Notes: generated from the letters alone by a model not told the origin. DNA of 64,000 bases from Brachybacterium sp. UMB0905 (GCF_002871795.1 NZ_PNHL01000005.1:62001-126000), one strand, 5' to 3'; positions 16,187 to 25,784 are shown, numbered from the stretch's first letter. Translations and numbers: made by a program.

Positions 16187-16983
16187 TTGGCCTTCGCCCC
16201 CAGCCACACAGCGCAGCTGAGGAGCAGGGTCAGGATGATCGTCCAGGCGTACAGGCCCTCGGTGACCGGGCCCAGGGAGCCCAGGGAGATGCCGCCCGGC
16301 GAGCCGGTCTCATCGATCGCCTCGAGGTAGGCGATGACGTCGCGCTTGTCCTCGGCAGAGAGGTTCGAGTCGGAGAACACGGGCATGTTCTGCGGGCCGG
16401 TCTCCATCGCCTCGTAGACGTGCTTGGGCTCCACGCCGACCACCGGCGGGGCGTACTTGCCGCGGGTCAGCGCGCCGCCCGCCCCGGCGGCGTTGTGGCA
16501 CATGGCGCAGTTGATGCGGAAGATCTCGCCGCCCTGGGTGGGATCGCCCTGGGAGGCGTCGAGGTACTCGTCAGCGGGGACCGCGGGGCCCGGGCCCAGC
16601 GACGCCACGTAGGCGGCGAGCTGGCGGGTCTGCTCCTCGGTCATCTGCGGAGGCTTGCGGGCGGCCTGCGGCCCGGAGGCCTGCATCGGCATGCGGCCGG
16701 TACCCACCTGGAAGTCCACGGCGGCGGCGCCCACGCCGATCAGCGAGGGGCCGATGGTCTCGCCCTCGAGGTCCGTCAGGCCCTCGGCGTTGCGGCCGTG
16801 GCAGGTGGCACAGTTGCGCAGGAACAGCTGCTGGCCGGCGTCGATGTCGTCCTGCGTGTAGGCCTCGGCCTGTGCGGTACTGGGCTGGAGGGCCGCGTAC
16901 AGCCCGCCGGTCGCGACGAGCGCGAGCAGCAGGATCACGAGAAGCGCCATCGGATGGTGGCGACGTGCGGCGAGAGCCTTCAC
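16183..16983 (-). CDS. qcrC: Di-haem cytochrome c subunit of the bc1 complex
   Basis: Replaces soluble cytochrome c by passing electrons from the Rieske protein to CtaC inside the supercomplex. There is an N-terminal anchor or signal helix (13-33), two CXXCH haem sites (CATCH at 58-62 and CAMCH at 159-163), and a C-terminal helix (about 240-262). The methionines in GRMPM and PQNMPVF are likely axial ligands. The 266 residues fit the family. It starts 91 nt downstream of the ctaE stop and is co-transcribed with ctaE. Confidence 0.97.
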   Translation of the reverse strand: MKALAARRHHPMALLVILLLALVATGGLYAALQPSTAQAEAYTQDDIDAGQQLFLRNCATCHGRNAEGLTDLEGETIGPSLIGVGAAAVDFQVGTGRMPMQASGPQAARKPPQMTEEQTRQLAAYVASLGPGPAVPADEYLDASQGDPTQGGEIFRINCAMCHNAAGAGGALTRGKYAPPVVGVEPKHVYEAMETGPQNMPVFSDSNLSAEDKRDVIAYLEAIDETGSPGGISLGSLGPVTEGLYAWTIILTLLLSCAVWLGAKAK

Positions 16984-17074
16984 GGTTCGGACCTCGATTC
17001 GTGGAGGGGGCGGTCAGGGCGGGCGGATCGGGGAGCGGAAGGGAGAGCCGGGCGAGCGGCCCTGCCGGGGCGGG

Positions 17075-17806
17075 TCAGAAGATCGACCACACGAACTCGA
17101 CCGGCACCACGTGATTGGAGTTGACGAGGGTGAGGATCGGGTCCAGGAGGTAGACCACGAAGAACAGCACGATCCACACCACATCCACGAAGTGCCAGTA
17201 GTAGGACACGCAGATCGCGGAGACCTTCTCGTGGGTGGTGAACTTCTCGGCCGCCCAGGCGCGCAGCAGCACCATGAGGAAGGCGATCAGACCGCCCAGC
17301 ACGTGCAGGCCGTGGAAGCCGGTGGAGAGGTAGAAGATCGAGCCGAAGGGCGAGGACGACATCGTCACACCGTGGTGAACGAGCTCGGCGTACTCGAAGG
17401 CCTGACCGGCCACGAACACGGAGCCCATGATGAAGGTGAGCACGTACCACTCGACCATGCCCCAGCCGGCGATGTTGAAGATCGAGCCGGTGCGGCGCTT
17501 GCGGGGCGTGAAGGGCTTGCCCCAGGGGAAGCGGCCTTCGGCGATGTACACGCCCATCTGGCAGGTGAAGGAGGACGCCACCAGGATCGAGGTGTTCAGC
17601 AGCGCGAAGCCATGGGTGAAGTTCCCCTGGCCGGCGGAGAACGTGTCCGGCGACATCGAGCGGATCGTGAAGAGCATCGCGAACAGGCCGCCGAAGAACA
17701 TCACTTCGCTCGCGAGCCAGACGAGCGTGCCGATCTGCGTGGGGTTGGGGCGGCCGACCGCCGGGGCGGCGGGCGCTGTGCGCTCAGGCAGGGTCGCTGT
17801 AGTCAC
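17075..17806 (-). CDS. ctaE: Cytochrome c oxidase subunit III
   Basis: A membrane subunit of the aa3 oxidase with five predicted helices in 243 residues. Family motifs include WLASEVMFF, GFHGLHVLGG and YYWHFVDVVWI. I chose GTG at 17806 because a CATAAT -10 box ends 6 nt upstream and the mature-like N-terminus matches homologues; the longer in-frame extension is arginine- and proline-rich and lies in the promoter region. It is the first gene of ctaE-qcrC-qcrA-qcrB, the same order as in Mycobacterium. Confidence 0.95.
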   Translation of the reverse strand: MTTATLPERTAPAAPAVGRPNPTQIGTLVWLASEVMFFGGLFAMLFTIRSMSPDTFSAGQGNFTHGFALLNTSILVASSFTCQMGVYIAEGRFPWGKPFTPRKRRTGSIFNIAGWGMVEWYVLTFIMGSVFVAGQAFEYAELVHHGVTMSSSPFGSIFYLSTGFHGLHVLGGLIAFLMVLLRAWAAEKFTTHEKVSAICVSYYWHFVDVVWIVLFFVVYLLDPILTLVNSNHVVPVEFVWSIF

Positions 17807-17812
17807 GTCACC

Positions 17813-17818
17813 ATTATG
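17813..17818 (-). promoter_or_regulatory. ctaE: -10 box for leaderless ctaE transcript
   Basis: CATAAT on the minus strand, 6 nt before the GTG start. There is no ribosome-binding site between them, so transcription would begin at or next to the start codon. No strong -35 is seen. Confidence 0.5.
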
Positions 17819-18041
17819 TCGTGTCGTCAGATTCGCGGTGTCGGCCCACGACGGCCGAGCACAGCGCGGGGCCTGCGCCCCGGGCGGACCCGGCCAGCAT
17901 AGCTCGCCTGACGCAGTGTCATGAACCCGGACACGCAATCGATACGCGCTGGTGGCGGACCTTCGGGCCGCTGTGACCGTTCTGTGATCCGCAGCGTGGT
18001 CGGCGCCCCGGCCGTGGGCCCGGAGGTGACATCATCGAGGC

Positions 18042-19124
18042 ATGAGCGAGAACACCCCCACCTGGCCCCAGATCACGTCGCGGCTCGTCCGCGGGCAGGA
18101 CCTGGAGCCCGCGCAGGCCAGCTGGGCGATGGACGAGGTCATGTCCGGGAACGCGAACCCCGTGCAGCTGGCCGGATTCCTGGTGGCCCTCCAGTCCAAG
18201 GGCGTGACCAGTGGGGAGCTCGAGGCCCTCGCCGATGCGATGGTGGCGCACGCCCGCACGGTGGAGGCGCCGCGCGAAGCAGTGGACATCGTCGGCACCG
18301 GGGGTGATCTCGCCCAGACCGTGAACATCTCCACCATGGCCTCGATGGTGATCGCCTCGACCGGCCGGACCGTGGTCAAGCACGGCAATCGCGCCTCCAC
18401 CTCCCGCTCCGGCTCGGCCGATGTGCTCGAAGCGCTCGGGGTGCGCCTGGATCTCCCAGTTCCCACCGTGGAGCGGCTGATCGGGGAGATCGGGATGACC
18501 TTCCTGTTCGCGCAGGTGTTCCATCCCTCGATGCGCTTCGCCGCCGACGCCCGCAAGGGCCTGGGGATCCCGACTGTGATGAACATCCTGGGCCCGATCA
18601 CCAATCCCGCGCGGCCGCGCGCGAGCGCCGTCGGCGTGGCGGATGTGGCCCTCGCCCCCGTGGTCGCGGGAGTGTTCGCCGCCCGCGACACCAGCGCGCT
18701 CGTGTTCCGCGGTCAGGACGGGCTGGATGAGCTGACGGTCACGGCGCCGAGCGATGTCTGGGAGGTCCGGGGAGGGCAGGTGCGTGAGCACGTGCTGGAT
18801 CCCGCGGCGCTGCTGGGTATCCCGCGCAGCGGTCACGATGCGCTGCGCGGCGGCACCGCGGAGGAGAACGCCCAGGTGGCCCGGGATCTCTTCGCGGGGG
18901 AGTCGGAGGGCCGGATGGGACCCATCCGGGATGCGGTGCTGCTGAACGCCGCCGCGGGCATGGTGGCCTTCGACGGGATCGGCCAGGACGCGGCCGATGG
19001 GTTTGACGAGCGGCTGGCCGCCGCCTATGCCGAGGCCCAGGAGGCGCTGGACTCCGGGCGTCCGACCGTGCTCGTGACCCGATGGGCGGAGCTATCGCAG
19101 CAGGAGCACGGCGCAGGCCGGTGA
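18042..19124 (+). CDS. trpD: Anthranilate phosphoribosyltransferase
   Basis: Second step of tryptophan synthesis: anthranilate plus PRPP gives phosphoribosyl anthranilate. Motifs are GTGGD (85-89) and KHGNRA (113-118) for PRPP and anthranilate, NILGPITNP in the hinge, and DGLDELT with the Mg-binding Asp-Glu pair. The canonical GTGGDG reads GTGGDL here. At 360 residues it is of normal length. It stands apart from other trp genes, next to ctaE as in Mycobacterium. A CATCAT box 6 nt before the ATG suggests a leaderless transcript. Confidence 0.96.
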   Translation: MSENTPTWPQITSRLVRGQDLEPAQASWAMDEVMSGNANPVQLAGFLVALQSKGVTSGELEALADAMVAHARTVEAPREAVDIVGTGGDLAQTVNISTMASMVIASTGRTVVKHGNRASTSRSGSADVLEALGVRLDLPVPTVERLIGEIGMTFLFAQVFHPSMRFAADARKGLGIPTVMNILGPITNPARPRASAVGVADVALAPVVAGVFAARDTSALVFRGQDGLDELTVTAPSDVWEVRGGQVREHVLDPAALLGIPRSGHDALRGGTAEENAQVARDLFAGESEGRMGPIRDAVLLNAAAGMVAFDGIGQDAADGFDERLAAAYAEAQEALDSGRPTVLVTRWAELSQQEHGAGR

Positions 19125-19213
19125 GCGCGCGGGCGCTCGGCTCTCCGCTGCGCCTGCACCAGCGCTCTCGCAGGTGCTCTCAGCGGCGGGTCAGGATCAA
19201 CGGTGGGGCCGGA

Positions 19214-19495
19214 TCAGCTGTCCAGGCCGAGGTCGAAAGCGGCGTCCAGATCCCGGCTGGAGTACGTCTTGAAGGCGATGTTGGTGGTGGTCTCCAGCAC
19301 GCCCTCGATCTTCGACAGCTGACCGGCGATCACGTCGGCGAGATCCTCATGGTTGCGCACCCGCACCACCGCGATGAGGTCCACATCCCCCGTGACCGAG
19401 TACACGTGATCCACTCCGTCGATGTCCACGATGGCCTGCGCGACCTCCGGGATGCGGTGGGGGTCGACGTCGATCGAGACGATGGCGGTGATCAT
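19214..19495 (-). CDS. Lrp/AsnC-type ligand-binding domain protein, stand-alone
   Basis: A single RAM (regulation of amino acid metabolism) domain of 93 residues without the usual HTH. It has the beta-alpha-beta pattern (ITAIVSIDVDPHRIPEVAQ, VTGDVDLIAVVRV, LETTTNIAFKTY). AGGAGG lies just before the ATG at 19495. Such stand-alone domains can bind amino acids or pair with full-length Lrp proteins; the ligand cannot be told. It lies between convergent trpD and the nuclease gene, and is transcribed in the direction of the latter. Confidence 0.85.
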   Translation of the reverse strand: MITAIVSIDVDPHRIPEVAQAIVDIDGVDHVYSVTGDVDLIAVVRVRNHEDLADVIAGQLSKIEGVLETTTNIAFKTYSSRDLDAAFDLGLDS

Positions 19496-19550
19496 GGCTC
19501 CTCCTGGGGCGACCGGTGGGCGCCGACGGCGCGCTGGCGATGCCTCGAGC

Positions 19551-21212
19551 CTAGACCGCCCGGGACGGCGCCGTGCGCGCAAAGCGCTCGCTGAGATGCT
19601 CGGGCGTGAAGCGGGCCCGGGCGGGGACCTGCCAGGTCCCCTCCACGAGGACCGTGCGCACACCCTCGGCCTCGAGCCAGCCCAGCAGGATCTCTGCCTC
19701 CTGGTGGTATCCCTGGCACAGCGGCGCGGCGAGCTCCGTCTCGCCCAGCCCCGTCATCGCCAAAGACCGGGCGAACGGCAGCGGATCAGTGCCCCAGGGC
19801 ACCAGTGTGGTGCCGGAGAAGCGGCCATGCCGCACCGCCAGCAGCTCCCAGCCGCGGCCACCCAGCACCGCGGCCGTGCTGGGCCGCGCCGCGATCAGCA
19901 GCGGCACCGCCGCAAGCGCCCGCAGCCGACTGGCCCGTCGGGCCGCCCGCAGGTACGTCACCGCGAGCGCCCGCAGACGCTCCGCATCCTCGTAGCGTCC
20001 GGCCTGCACGTGGGTGCGCATCCGTGCGGCCACATGGTCGAGCACCTCCCGCGGGTCCTCGAGCAGCGCCCGACGCAGACTCTCGCGGTGCTCACCGCTG
20101 CGCAGGGCCGGCCCGCGCGTGAGGGCAGAGCCGCGCCCCAGCACCGCGTCATACAGCAGATCCCGCAGCGGCTGAGCGTCATGATGCGAGGCGAGCGGGC
20201 CGATCTGCGCGGTGCCATCGGACTCCTCACGAGCCAGGCGCGCCGCTCGCAGACCTTCGGTCCCACGCCCCAGCCGCAGCCAGTGCGCTTTCTCAGGCTT
20301 CAGCCCCTGCCGGTTCGCGGGAGGCTGCTCACCGGCGATGATCCGCAGCTCGCGCACCGCCGCCTCCGTCGCCGTGGCGCATTCGATGACGTCGATCCGC
20401 TCCGCTCGCGGCAGCATGTCGAGCACCCGGCGACGCTTCTCCGCGGCCGTGAAATAGGTGCGCACCCGGGCACGCACATTCTGGGAGGTGCCGACATAGA
20501 GCGCATCCCCCTGGGCATCGACGAAGCGGTACACGCCCGGGACGGCCGGGATGTGCTCAGCCAGATGCTTCGTGCGTAGCTGCACCGCGCTGGGCTTGCG
20601 ATGCGCCGCGGCGAGATCCTCGAGCGTGGACGCGCCCGTCGGGCCCAATCGGCCGATGATGGCGTGCAGGACATCCACCGTGGCGCGGGCATCGGACAGC
20701 GCCCGGTGATCCGGGGTCACGGCGGCCCCGACATGCGCGGCGAGCGTCCCCAGCCGATGGTCACGCACCTCGTCACGATGGAACACGCGCCGCGCCAGAG
20801 CGAGCGTGTCCAGCACCGTCGGCCGCGTCCAGCCCAGGTCCAGGGCTGCCGCGTGGGCGGCGAGGAACCCGATGTCGAAGCGCGCGTTGTGCGCCACGAG
20901 CGCGGCGGGGCCCGCGAAATCCAGGAACATCGGCAGGGCCACCGCGATCGTCGGCGCCCCGCGCACCGTGGCATCGGTGATGCCCGTCAGCCGGGCGATG
21001 TACGCGGGGATCGGGCGCTCGGGATCCACAAAGGTGCGGAACTCACCGAGCACCTCGCCGCCGCGCACCTTGACCGCGCCGATCTCGGTGATCGCATCGC
21101 TCGTGGGATCGGTGCCGGTGGTCTCCAGATCCACCACGACGAGCGTCGCTTCGTCCAGCGGGGTGCCCAGATCCGCGAAGCTCAGCTGACGACGGGACGG
21201 GGCGGCGGGCAT
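19551..21212 (-). CDS. DEDDh exonuclease fused to a UvrC-type GIY-YIG endonuclease domain
   Basis: A two-domain nuclease of 553 residues. The N-terminal DnaQ-like 3'-5' exonuclease has Asp28 and Glu30 (VVDLETTG), Asp113 (HNARFD), and His169 and Asp174 (HRALSDA). The second domain starts near 222 with GVYRF (226-230) and YVG (239-241) of GIY-YIG, resembling the UvrC/Cho N-terminus. The C-terminal 200 residues are UvrC-like linker helices with no clear second catalytic site. The family (Rv2191 in Mycobacterium) sits near trpD in many actinobacteria. A role in repair or DNA end processing is inferred. Confidence 0.92.
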   Translation of the reverse strand: MPAAPSRRQLSFADLGTPLDEATLVVVDLETTGTDPTSDAITEIGAVKVRGGEVLGEFRTFVDPERPIPAYIARLTGITDATVRGAPTIAVALPMFLDFAGPAALVAHNARFDIGFLAAHAAALDLGWTRPTVLDTLALARRVFHRDEVRDHRLGTLAAHVGAAVTPDHRALSDARATVDVLHAIIGRLGPTGASTLEDLAAAHRKPSAVQLRTKHLAEHIPAVPGVYRFVDAQGDALYVGTSQNVRARVRTYFTAAEKRRRVLDMLPRAERIDVIECATATEAAVRELRIIAGEQPPANRQGLKPEKAHWLRLGRGTEGLRAARLAREESDGTAQIGPLASHHDAQPLRDLLYDAVLGRGSALTRGPALRSGEHRESLRRALLEDPREVLDHVAARMRTHVQAGRYEDAERLRALAVTYLRAARRASRLRALAAVPLLIAARPSTAAVLGGRGWELLAVRHGRFSGTTLVPWGTDPLPFARSLAMTGLGETELAAPLCQGYHQEAEILLGWLEAEGVRTVLVEGTWQVPARARFTPEHLSERFARTAPSRAV

Positions 21213-21227
21213 GCTGCCACGGTACGC

Positions 21228-21268
21228 CGCGGCCCCGACATCCCTGGGGGAGGGAGGTCGGGGCCGCG
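21228..21268 (-). terminator. Terminator after the acyl-CoA ligase
   Basis: A 12-bp perfect stem (21228-21239 with 21257-21268) is capped by an inner TCCCT/AGGGA stem. It lies downstream of the ligase stop and just before the nuclease start, so it separates the two genes. Confidence 0.75.
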
Positions 21269-21349
21269 AGACGCAGCACAGCGTGCGGCGCGGTGGCCGC
21301 GCTACGGCGGTGCCGCTAGGCGGGCCAAGCGCCGATGCTGTAGCGCTGG

Positions 21350-23158
21350 TCAGGCCTTCGGCTTGGGGCCGGAGTAGATCTTGTCGATCACCTCGGCCAG
21401 GTCCTTGACCACGACGTTGCGCTTGAGCTTCATCGACGGCGTGAGGTAGCCGTTCTCCTCGGTGAAATCGGTGTCGATCACCTCGAAGACGCGGATGGAC
21501 TCCGCACGGGAGACGGAGGTGTTGGCCGCGTCAACCGCGGTCTGCAGCTCGGCGCGAATCCGCTCATCGCGAGCGGCCTCGGCGACAGACATGGAGGGCA
21601 GATCATTGTTGGACAGCCACGTGCCCAGCATCTCCTCATCCAGCGTGAGGATCGCCGAGACGAAGGGCTTCTGATCACCGATGACGATGCACTGGCTGAC
21701 CAGCGGGTGGGAGCGCAACTGGTCCTCGAGTTGAGCGGGCGAGATGTTCTTGCCGCCGGCGGTGACGATGACCTCCTTGGAACGACCGGTGATCGAGAGG
21801 TTCCCGTGCTCGTCCAGCGAGCCGAGGTCGCCGGTGCGGAACCAGCCATTCTGCAGCGACTCCGCCGTGGCCTCGGGGTTGTTGTGGTAACCGCGGAAGA
21901 CCATCACGCCCTTGACGAGGATCTCACCGTTCTCGTCTATCGCGATGGTGGAGCCCGGCAGGGGCGGGCCGACGGTGCCCGGGCGCACATCCCAGGGCAG
22001 GTTCACGCTCACCGGCGCGGTGGTCTCGGTCAGGCCGTAGCCCTCCAGCACCGTCACCCCGATGCCGCGGAAGAAGTGGGCCAGTCGCGCGCCCAGCGGG
22101 GCACCGCCGGAGATGGCCGAGGAGACCTTCCCGCCCATGGCTTCGCGCAGCTTGCCGTAGACGAGCTTGTCGAAGGCGGCGTGCTTGAGCTTCAGGCCCA
22201 GCGGCACCTTCCCTTCGGACAGCGCGCGGGAGTAGTCGATCGCGGTCTGCGCGGCGCTGGCGAAGATCTTGCCGCGCCCCCCGGCGATGGCCTTGGCCTC
22301 GGCGCCGTTGTAGACCTTCTCGAACACTCGCGGCACCGCCAGCAGGAACGTCGGCTTGAAGGCCGCCAGATCCGGCAGCAGATTCTTCGTGTCCGGAGTG
22401 AAGGCGGTGGTCACCGGCCAGGCGACGGCCACCACCATGATCAGCCGGGCGAACACATGCGCCATCGGCAGGAACATCAGCAGACGCGAGCCGGGCGGGA
22501 GCACGGCCTCCCCCAGCAGCGTCACGGCACTGCGGGTGGTGTCCACGAAGTTGGCATGGGTGAGCTCGGCGCCCTTGGGACGGCCTGTGGTGCCGGAGGT
22601 GTAGATGATCGTGGCCAGGTCCTCCATACGACGGGAGGTGCGGCGCTGCTCGAGCTCCTCATCGCTGATGGACTCGCCGCGCCGGGTCAGCTCCTCGATG
22701 ATCCCTTCCTCCAGCACGCCGATGCGCTCCAGGGTGGGGACCTCTCCGCGCACGGATTCCATGTCCTCGCGATGCCGGGCCGTCTCGACCACGGCGAAGC
22801 GGGCCCCGGAGTCCGAGGCGATCCACTGGATCTGGCTGGGGGAGGAGGTCTCGTAGATCGGCACGCCGACGCCGCCGGCCCACCACACCGCCCAGTCCAC
22901 GAGCGACCATTCGTAGCGGGTGCGCGAGAGGATCGCGACCACGTCACCGCTGTCCACCCCGGACGCGATCAGGCCTTTGGCCACCTGCTTGACCTGGGTG
23001 AGGAAATCGGCGCCGCTGAGCGGGATGTAGGTGCCCTCGCCCCGGCTCAGCTCGAACACGGGCACCGAGGGGCTCGTGCGCAGCCGCTCCAGGAGGAGAT
23101 CGGTGATGTTCTCCTCGGGGCGGCTCTCGTGCTGCGAAGGGGTGCTGGACTGTTTCAT
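21350..23158 (-). CDS. fadD: Long-chain fatty acid-CoA ligase
   Basis: Activates fatty acids to acyl-CoA through an acyl-adenylate. The P-loop is TSGTTGRPK (187-195), followed by GYGLTETTAPVS and the hinge/A8 region GWFRTGDLGSLDEHGNL, then GRSKEVIVTAGGKNISP. The length is 602 residues. ATG at 23158 has GAAGGAG upstream and is preferred over an in-frame start at 23206. The position relative to aroG and plsC matches mycobacterial fadD15 (Rv2187). It is divergent from the ROK kinase. Confidence 0.95.
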   Translation of the reverse strand: MKQSSTPSQHESRPEENITDLLLERLRTSPSVPVFELSRGEGTYIPLSGADFLTQVKQVAKGLIASGVDSGDVVAILSRTRYEWSLVDWAVWWAGGVGVPIYETSSPSQIQWIASDSGARFAVVETARHREDMESVRGEVPTLERIGVLEEGIIEELTRRGESISDEELEQRRTSRRMEDLATIIYTSGTTGRPKGAELTHANFVDTTRSAVTLLGEAVLPPGSRLLMFLPMAHVFARLIMVVAVAWPVTTAFTPDTKNLLPDLAAFKPTFLLAVPRVFEKVYNGAEAKAIAGGRGKIFASAAQTAIDYSRALSEGKVPLGLKLKHAAFDKLVYGKLREAMGGKVSSAISGGAPLGARLAHFFRGIGVTVLEGYGLTETTAPVSVNLPWDVRPGTVGPPLPGSTIAIDENGEILVKGVMVFRGYHNNPEATAESLQNGWFRTGDLGSLDEHGNLSITGRSKEVIVTAGGKNISPAQLEDQLRSHPLVSQCIVIGDQKPFVSAILTLDEEMLGTWLSNNDLPSMSVAEAARDERIRAELQTAVDAANTSVSRAESIRVFEVIDTDFTEENGYLTPSMKLKRNVVVKDLAEVIDKIYSGPKPKA

Positions 23159-23363
23159 CGAATCTCCTTCGATCCGGTGGTGAGCATCGGGCGGTAGGCC
23201 GAGCACCGGCCCGGAAGCGCTGGTGGGGTCCCGAACATCGTACGTCAGGGGCCTCTACCATGGTGCCCCGGGTCCGTGCCCGCGAGCGGTCGGATGCACC
23301 CCGCCACCGTGGCGCGAGTCTCGGGACCCGGACCCCACAGCAGCCCCCAGGAACAGGAACAGC

Positions 23364-24299
23364 ATGCTCTCCATCGGCGTGGATATCGGCGGCACGAAGA
23401 TCGCGGCGGGAGTCGTGGATGAGGACGGCGAGATCATCGCCGCGACCACGCGCAGCACCCCGGCGACCGATGCGGCGCTGATCGAGGCCGCCTGCGCGGA
23501 GGCCGTCGCTGAGCTGCGCGGCGACCACGACGTGGTGGGCGTGGGCGTGGGGGCGGCGGGCTTCGTCAGCTCCGACCGTCGCACCGTGACCTTCTCCGCC
23601 AACCTCGCCTGGCGCGGTCATCCCCTGGCCGATGAGCTCGAGCAGCTCACAGGTCTGCCGGTGGTGGTCGAGAATGACGCCAATGCCGCGGGCTGGGCCG
23701 AGTACCGCTTCGGTGCCGCCCGCGAGGCCGAGCACATGCTCATGGTCACCGTCGGGACGGGCCTCGGCGGCGCCCTCGTGATGGACGGACAGCTGGTGCG
23801 CGGACGCTGGGGCTTCGCCGGGGAGATCGCGCATATGACGGCGGTGCCCGATGGGCAGTGGTGCGGCTGCGGTCGCCGCGGCTGCCTCGAGCAGTACACG
23901 GCCGGCACCGCGCTGGTGCGCACCGCCAAGCGCCGAGCCAGCGCGGGAGACCCGCTGATGGGGCCGCTCGTGCAGGCCGCCGGCGGCAGCCGCAAGGAGA
24001 TCGACGGGCCGCTGATCACGCGCCTTGCCCAGCACGGGGATCCGGGCGCGGTGGAGCTCATCGCAGAGCTCGGCGACTGGTTGGGCCGGGGACTCTCCTC
24101 GATCGCCACGCTGCTGGATCCGGACATGATCGTGGTGGGTGGCGGGGTCGCCGCCGCGGGGGATCTGCTGCTGGATCCGGCGCGTGCCGCCTACGCCCGC
24201 ACCATCACCGCAGCTGCGCAGCGGGAGCTCGCCCCGTTCGTGCTCGCCCGGATGGGCAACCGCGCCGGAATCGTCGGAGCCGCCGACCTCGCCCGCTGA
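23364..24299 (+). CDS. glcK: ROK-family glucokinase
   Basis: Phosphorylates glucose (or a related sugar) with ATP. It has DIGGTK (7-12) for phosphate binding, ENDANAA (103-109) with the catalytic Asp, GTGLGG (131-136), and the ROK zinc site CGCGRRGC with Cys167, Cys169 and Cys174 plus His156. Its 311 residues are standard. ATG at 23364 follows an AGGAACAG site; the frame upstream is arginine-rich and lies in the promoter region. It is not close to the sialic-acid block, so it need not be a mannosamine kinase, though ROK kinases can be. Confidence 0.92.
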   Translation: MLSIGVDIGGTKIAAGVVDEDGEIIAATTRSTPATDAALIEAACAEAVAELRGDHDVVGVGVGAAGFVSSDRRTVTFSANLAWRGHPLADELEQLTGLPVVVENDANAAGWAEYRFGAAREAEHMLMVTVGTGLGGALVMDGQLVRGRWGFAGEIAHMTAVPDGQWCGCGRRGCLEQYTAGTALVRTAKRRASAGDPLMGPLVQAAGGSRKEIDGPLITRLAQHGDPGAVELIAELGDWLGRGLSSIATLLDPDMIVVGGGVAAAGDLLLDPARAAYARTITAAAQRELAPFVLARMGNRAGIVGAADLAR

Positions 24300-24376
24300 C
24301 CCGGCTCCGACGGCTGGCGAGCGCACAGCGTCTGACCAGGGCGAAACAGCCCATCAGCGCACGGCCGACGGCCAGC

Positions 24377-24934
24377 TCAGAGCTGGGCGCCGTCATCTCC
24401 ATCCTGCCGTGGGGTGCGCGGTGCCCGGGCCAACAGGGCGATCACCCCGCCGACCGCCGCAGCGCCGCCGAGCAGCCCGAGACCGCGGGGCAGCGCTGGC
24501 GTGACGGTGGCGAGCACGAGCAGCAGGATCCCGCCCAGCAGGGCCGTCCATGCCCACAGCGCCCCGGAGGACGGCGGGGGCAGGTCCGGATCCGGGGGCT
24601 CGAAGTCCCCGTAGAGCACCTCGTCATCGTCGAGCTCGCGCGGGCCTGCTCCGCCGCGGATTCCCGCGGTGCCCATCGGCCCCACCGGAGTCCCGGCGGA
24701 GGGGTGCGCGGCCCGCGCCCGTGCCCGAGCTTCGGGATCCGGTGGCTGGTCGGGGGATGCGGCGCTCCACTCCCACAGCTCATCGTCATCGGCGGGATGC
24801 GGCGGGGCGACGGGTTCCCGCGGGGCCTGCCCGGGACGCAGCGCGAGGCCCTCGCCCTCGAGCATGCGGGCGAACTCGGCGTCGACGTTCCGGCCGTCGT
24901 CGGCGCCGGGCGGTGTGGGCTCCCGGGTGGTCAT
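24377..24934 (-). CDS. Hypothetical membrane protein, acidic/proline-rich
   Basis: I do not recognise a named family. The first about 120 residues are charged and Pro/Ala/Asp-rich. Two membrane helices follow (ALWAWTALLGGILLLVLA and LGLLGGAAAVGGVIALLA) and a short basic tail. It overlaps the upstream esterase by 4 nt (ATGA), so it is translated with it. The N-terminus would be cytoplasmic and flexible, perhaps a binding platform; that is speculation. Confidence 0.8.
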   Translation of the reverse strand: MTTREPTPPGADDGRNVDAEFARMLEGEGLALRPGQAPREPVAPPHPADDDELWEWSAASPDQPPDPEARARARAAHPSAGTPVGPMGTAGIRGGAGPRELDDDEVLYGDFEPPDPDLPPPSSGALWAWTALLGGILLLVLATVTPALPRGLGLLGGAAAVGGVIALLARAPRTPRQDGDDGAQL

Positions 24935-25704
24935 CGTCGGTGCTCCACAGCGATGAGGTGCTGGTCCAGAAAACGAGCTGTGGTCTCGAACAGCAGCGGC
25001 GCGTCATGGTCCAGCGGCGCCAGGTGGTAGCTGCGCGTGAGCGCCAGCCGCTCGACGGGGCCGCGGACCCCGGCGGCGACCAGATCGCTGTCCCGCGGTG
25101 GCACCACATGGTCCACCCGCGATGTGGCCAGCAGCAGCGGGGCGCGCACCAGGTCCAGGCGCGAGCGGGTGCGGGTGAACAGGCGCCGCAGCTGCGCGAC
25201 GGCGCGCAGCGGCATCCGCGCGTATGTCTCCTCCGCAACCCCGTCGCGCGCGAGGTCCGAGCCGATGCCCGGCAGGGTGGGTACGAGCGGGGCGATGAGC
25301 CCTGCCGCCCGGGCCGCGAGCGGCAGCGTCATCCCCGGGTTCACCGCGACGAGCGCGCCGATGTGCTCGCGCAGCTGCTCATCCTGGCCGAGCGCCAGCG
25401 TCAGGGTGCCACCCATCGACAGGCCCGCCACCGCGATGCGCCCATGCTGCTCGGCGAGCCCAAGAGCCGCCTGTTTCGCCGCCTCATACCAGTCCTGCCA
25501 GGCCGTCGACGCGAGATCGGCCACCGTCGTGCCATGGCCGGGCAGCAGCGGCAGATCCACGTCCCAGCCGCGCCCGGCGAGATCCTCCGCCCAGGGGCGC
25601 AGGGACTGCGGGGTGGAGGTGAAGCCGTGGACCAGGAGCAGCCCGCCGCGCGCGGTAGAGTGTCCCGGCGCGCGCCAGGGGCGGGTCAGTTCGCTGAAGG
25701 CCAT
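24931..25704 (-). CDS. Alpha/beta hydrolase, carboxylesterase-like
   Basis: A serine hydrolase of 257 residues. It has HGFTSTP (oxyanion strand), the nucleophile Ser96 in GLSMGG, Asp in TSRVDHVVPP and His in RSYHLAPLDHD. The pattern (HGFT, GLSMGG, SYHL) resembles Geobacillus Est30 monoacylglycerol-type esterases. There is no signal peptide, so it is cytoplasmic. It is divergent from plsC with about 80 nt between, and forms an operon with the membrane protein after it. The substrate is unknown. Confidence 0.9.
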   Translation of the reverse strand: MAFSELTRPWRAPGHSTARGGLLLVHGFTSTPQSLRPWAEDLAGRGWDVDLPLLPGHGTTVADLASTAWQDWYEAAKQAALGLAEQHGRIAVAGLSMGGTLTLALGQDEQLREHIGALVAVNPGMTLPLAARAAGLIAPLVPTLPGIGSDLARDGVAEETYARMPLRAVAQLRRLFTRTRSRLDLVRAPLLLATSRVDHVVPPRDSDLVAAGVRGPVERLALTRSYHLAPLDHDAPLLFETTARFLDQHLIAVEHRR

Positions 25705-25784
25705 GGCACCATCGTCGCATCCCCACCGCCGGAGGGCACGATGGTCCGCTGTGCGGCGCTCGGATCGAGACCGTGGAGGACGAC

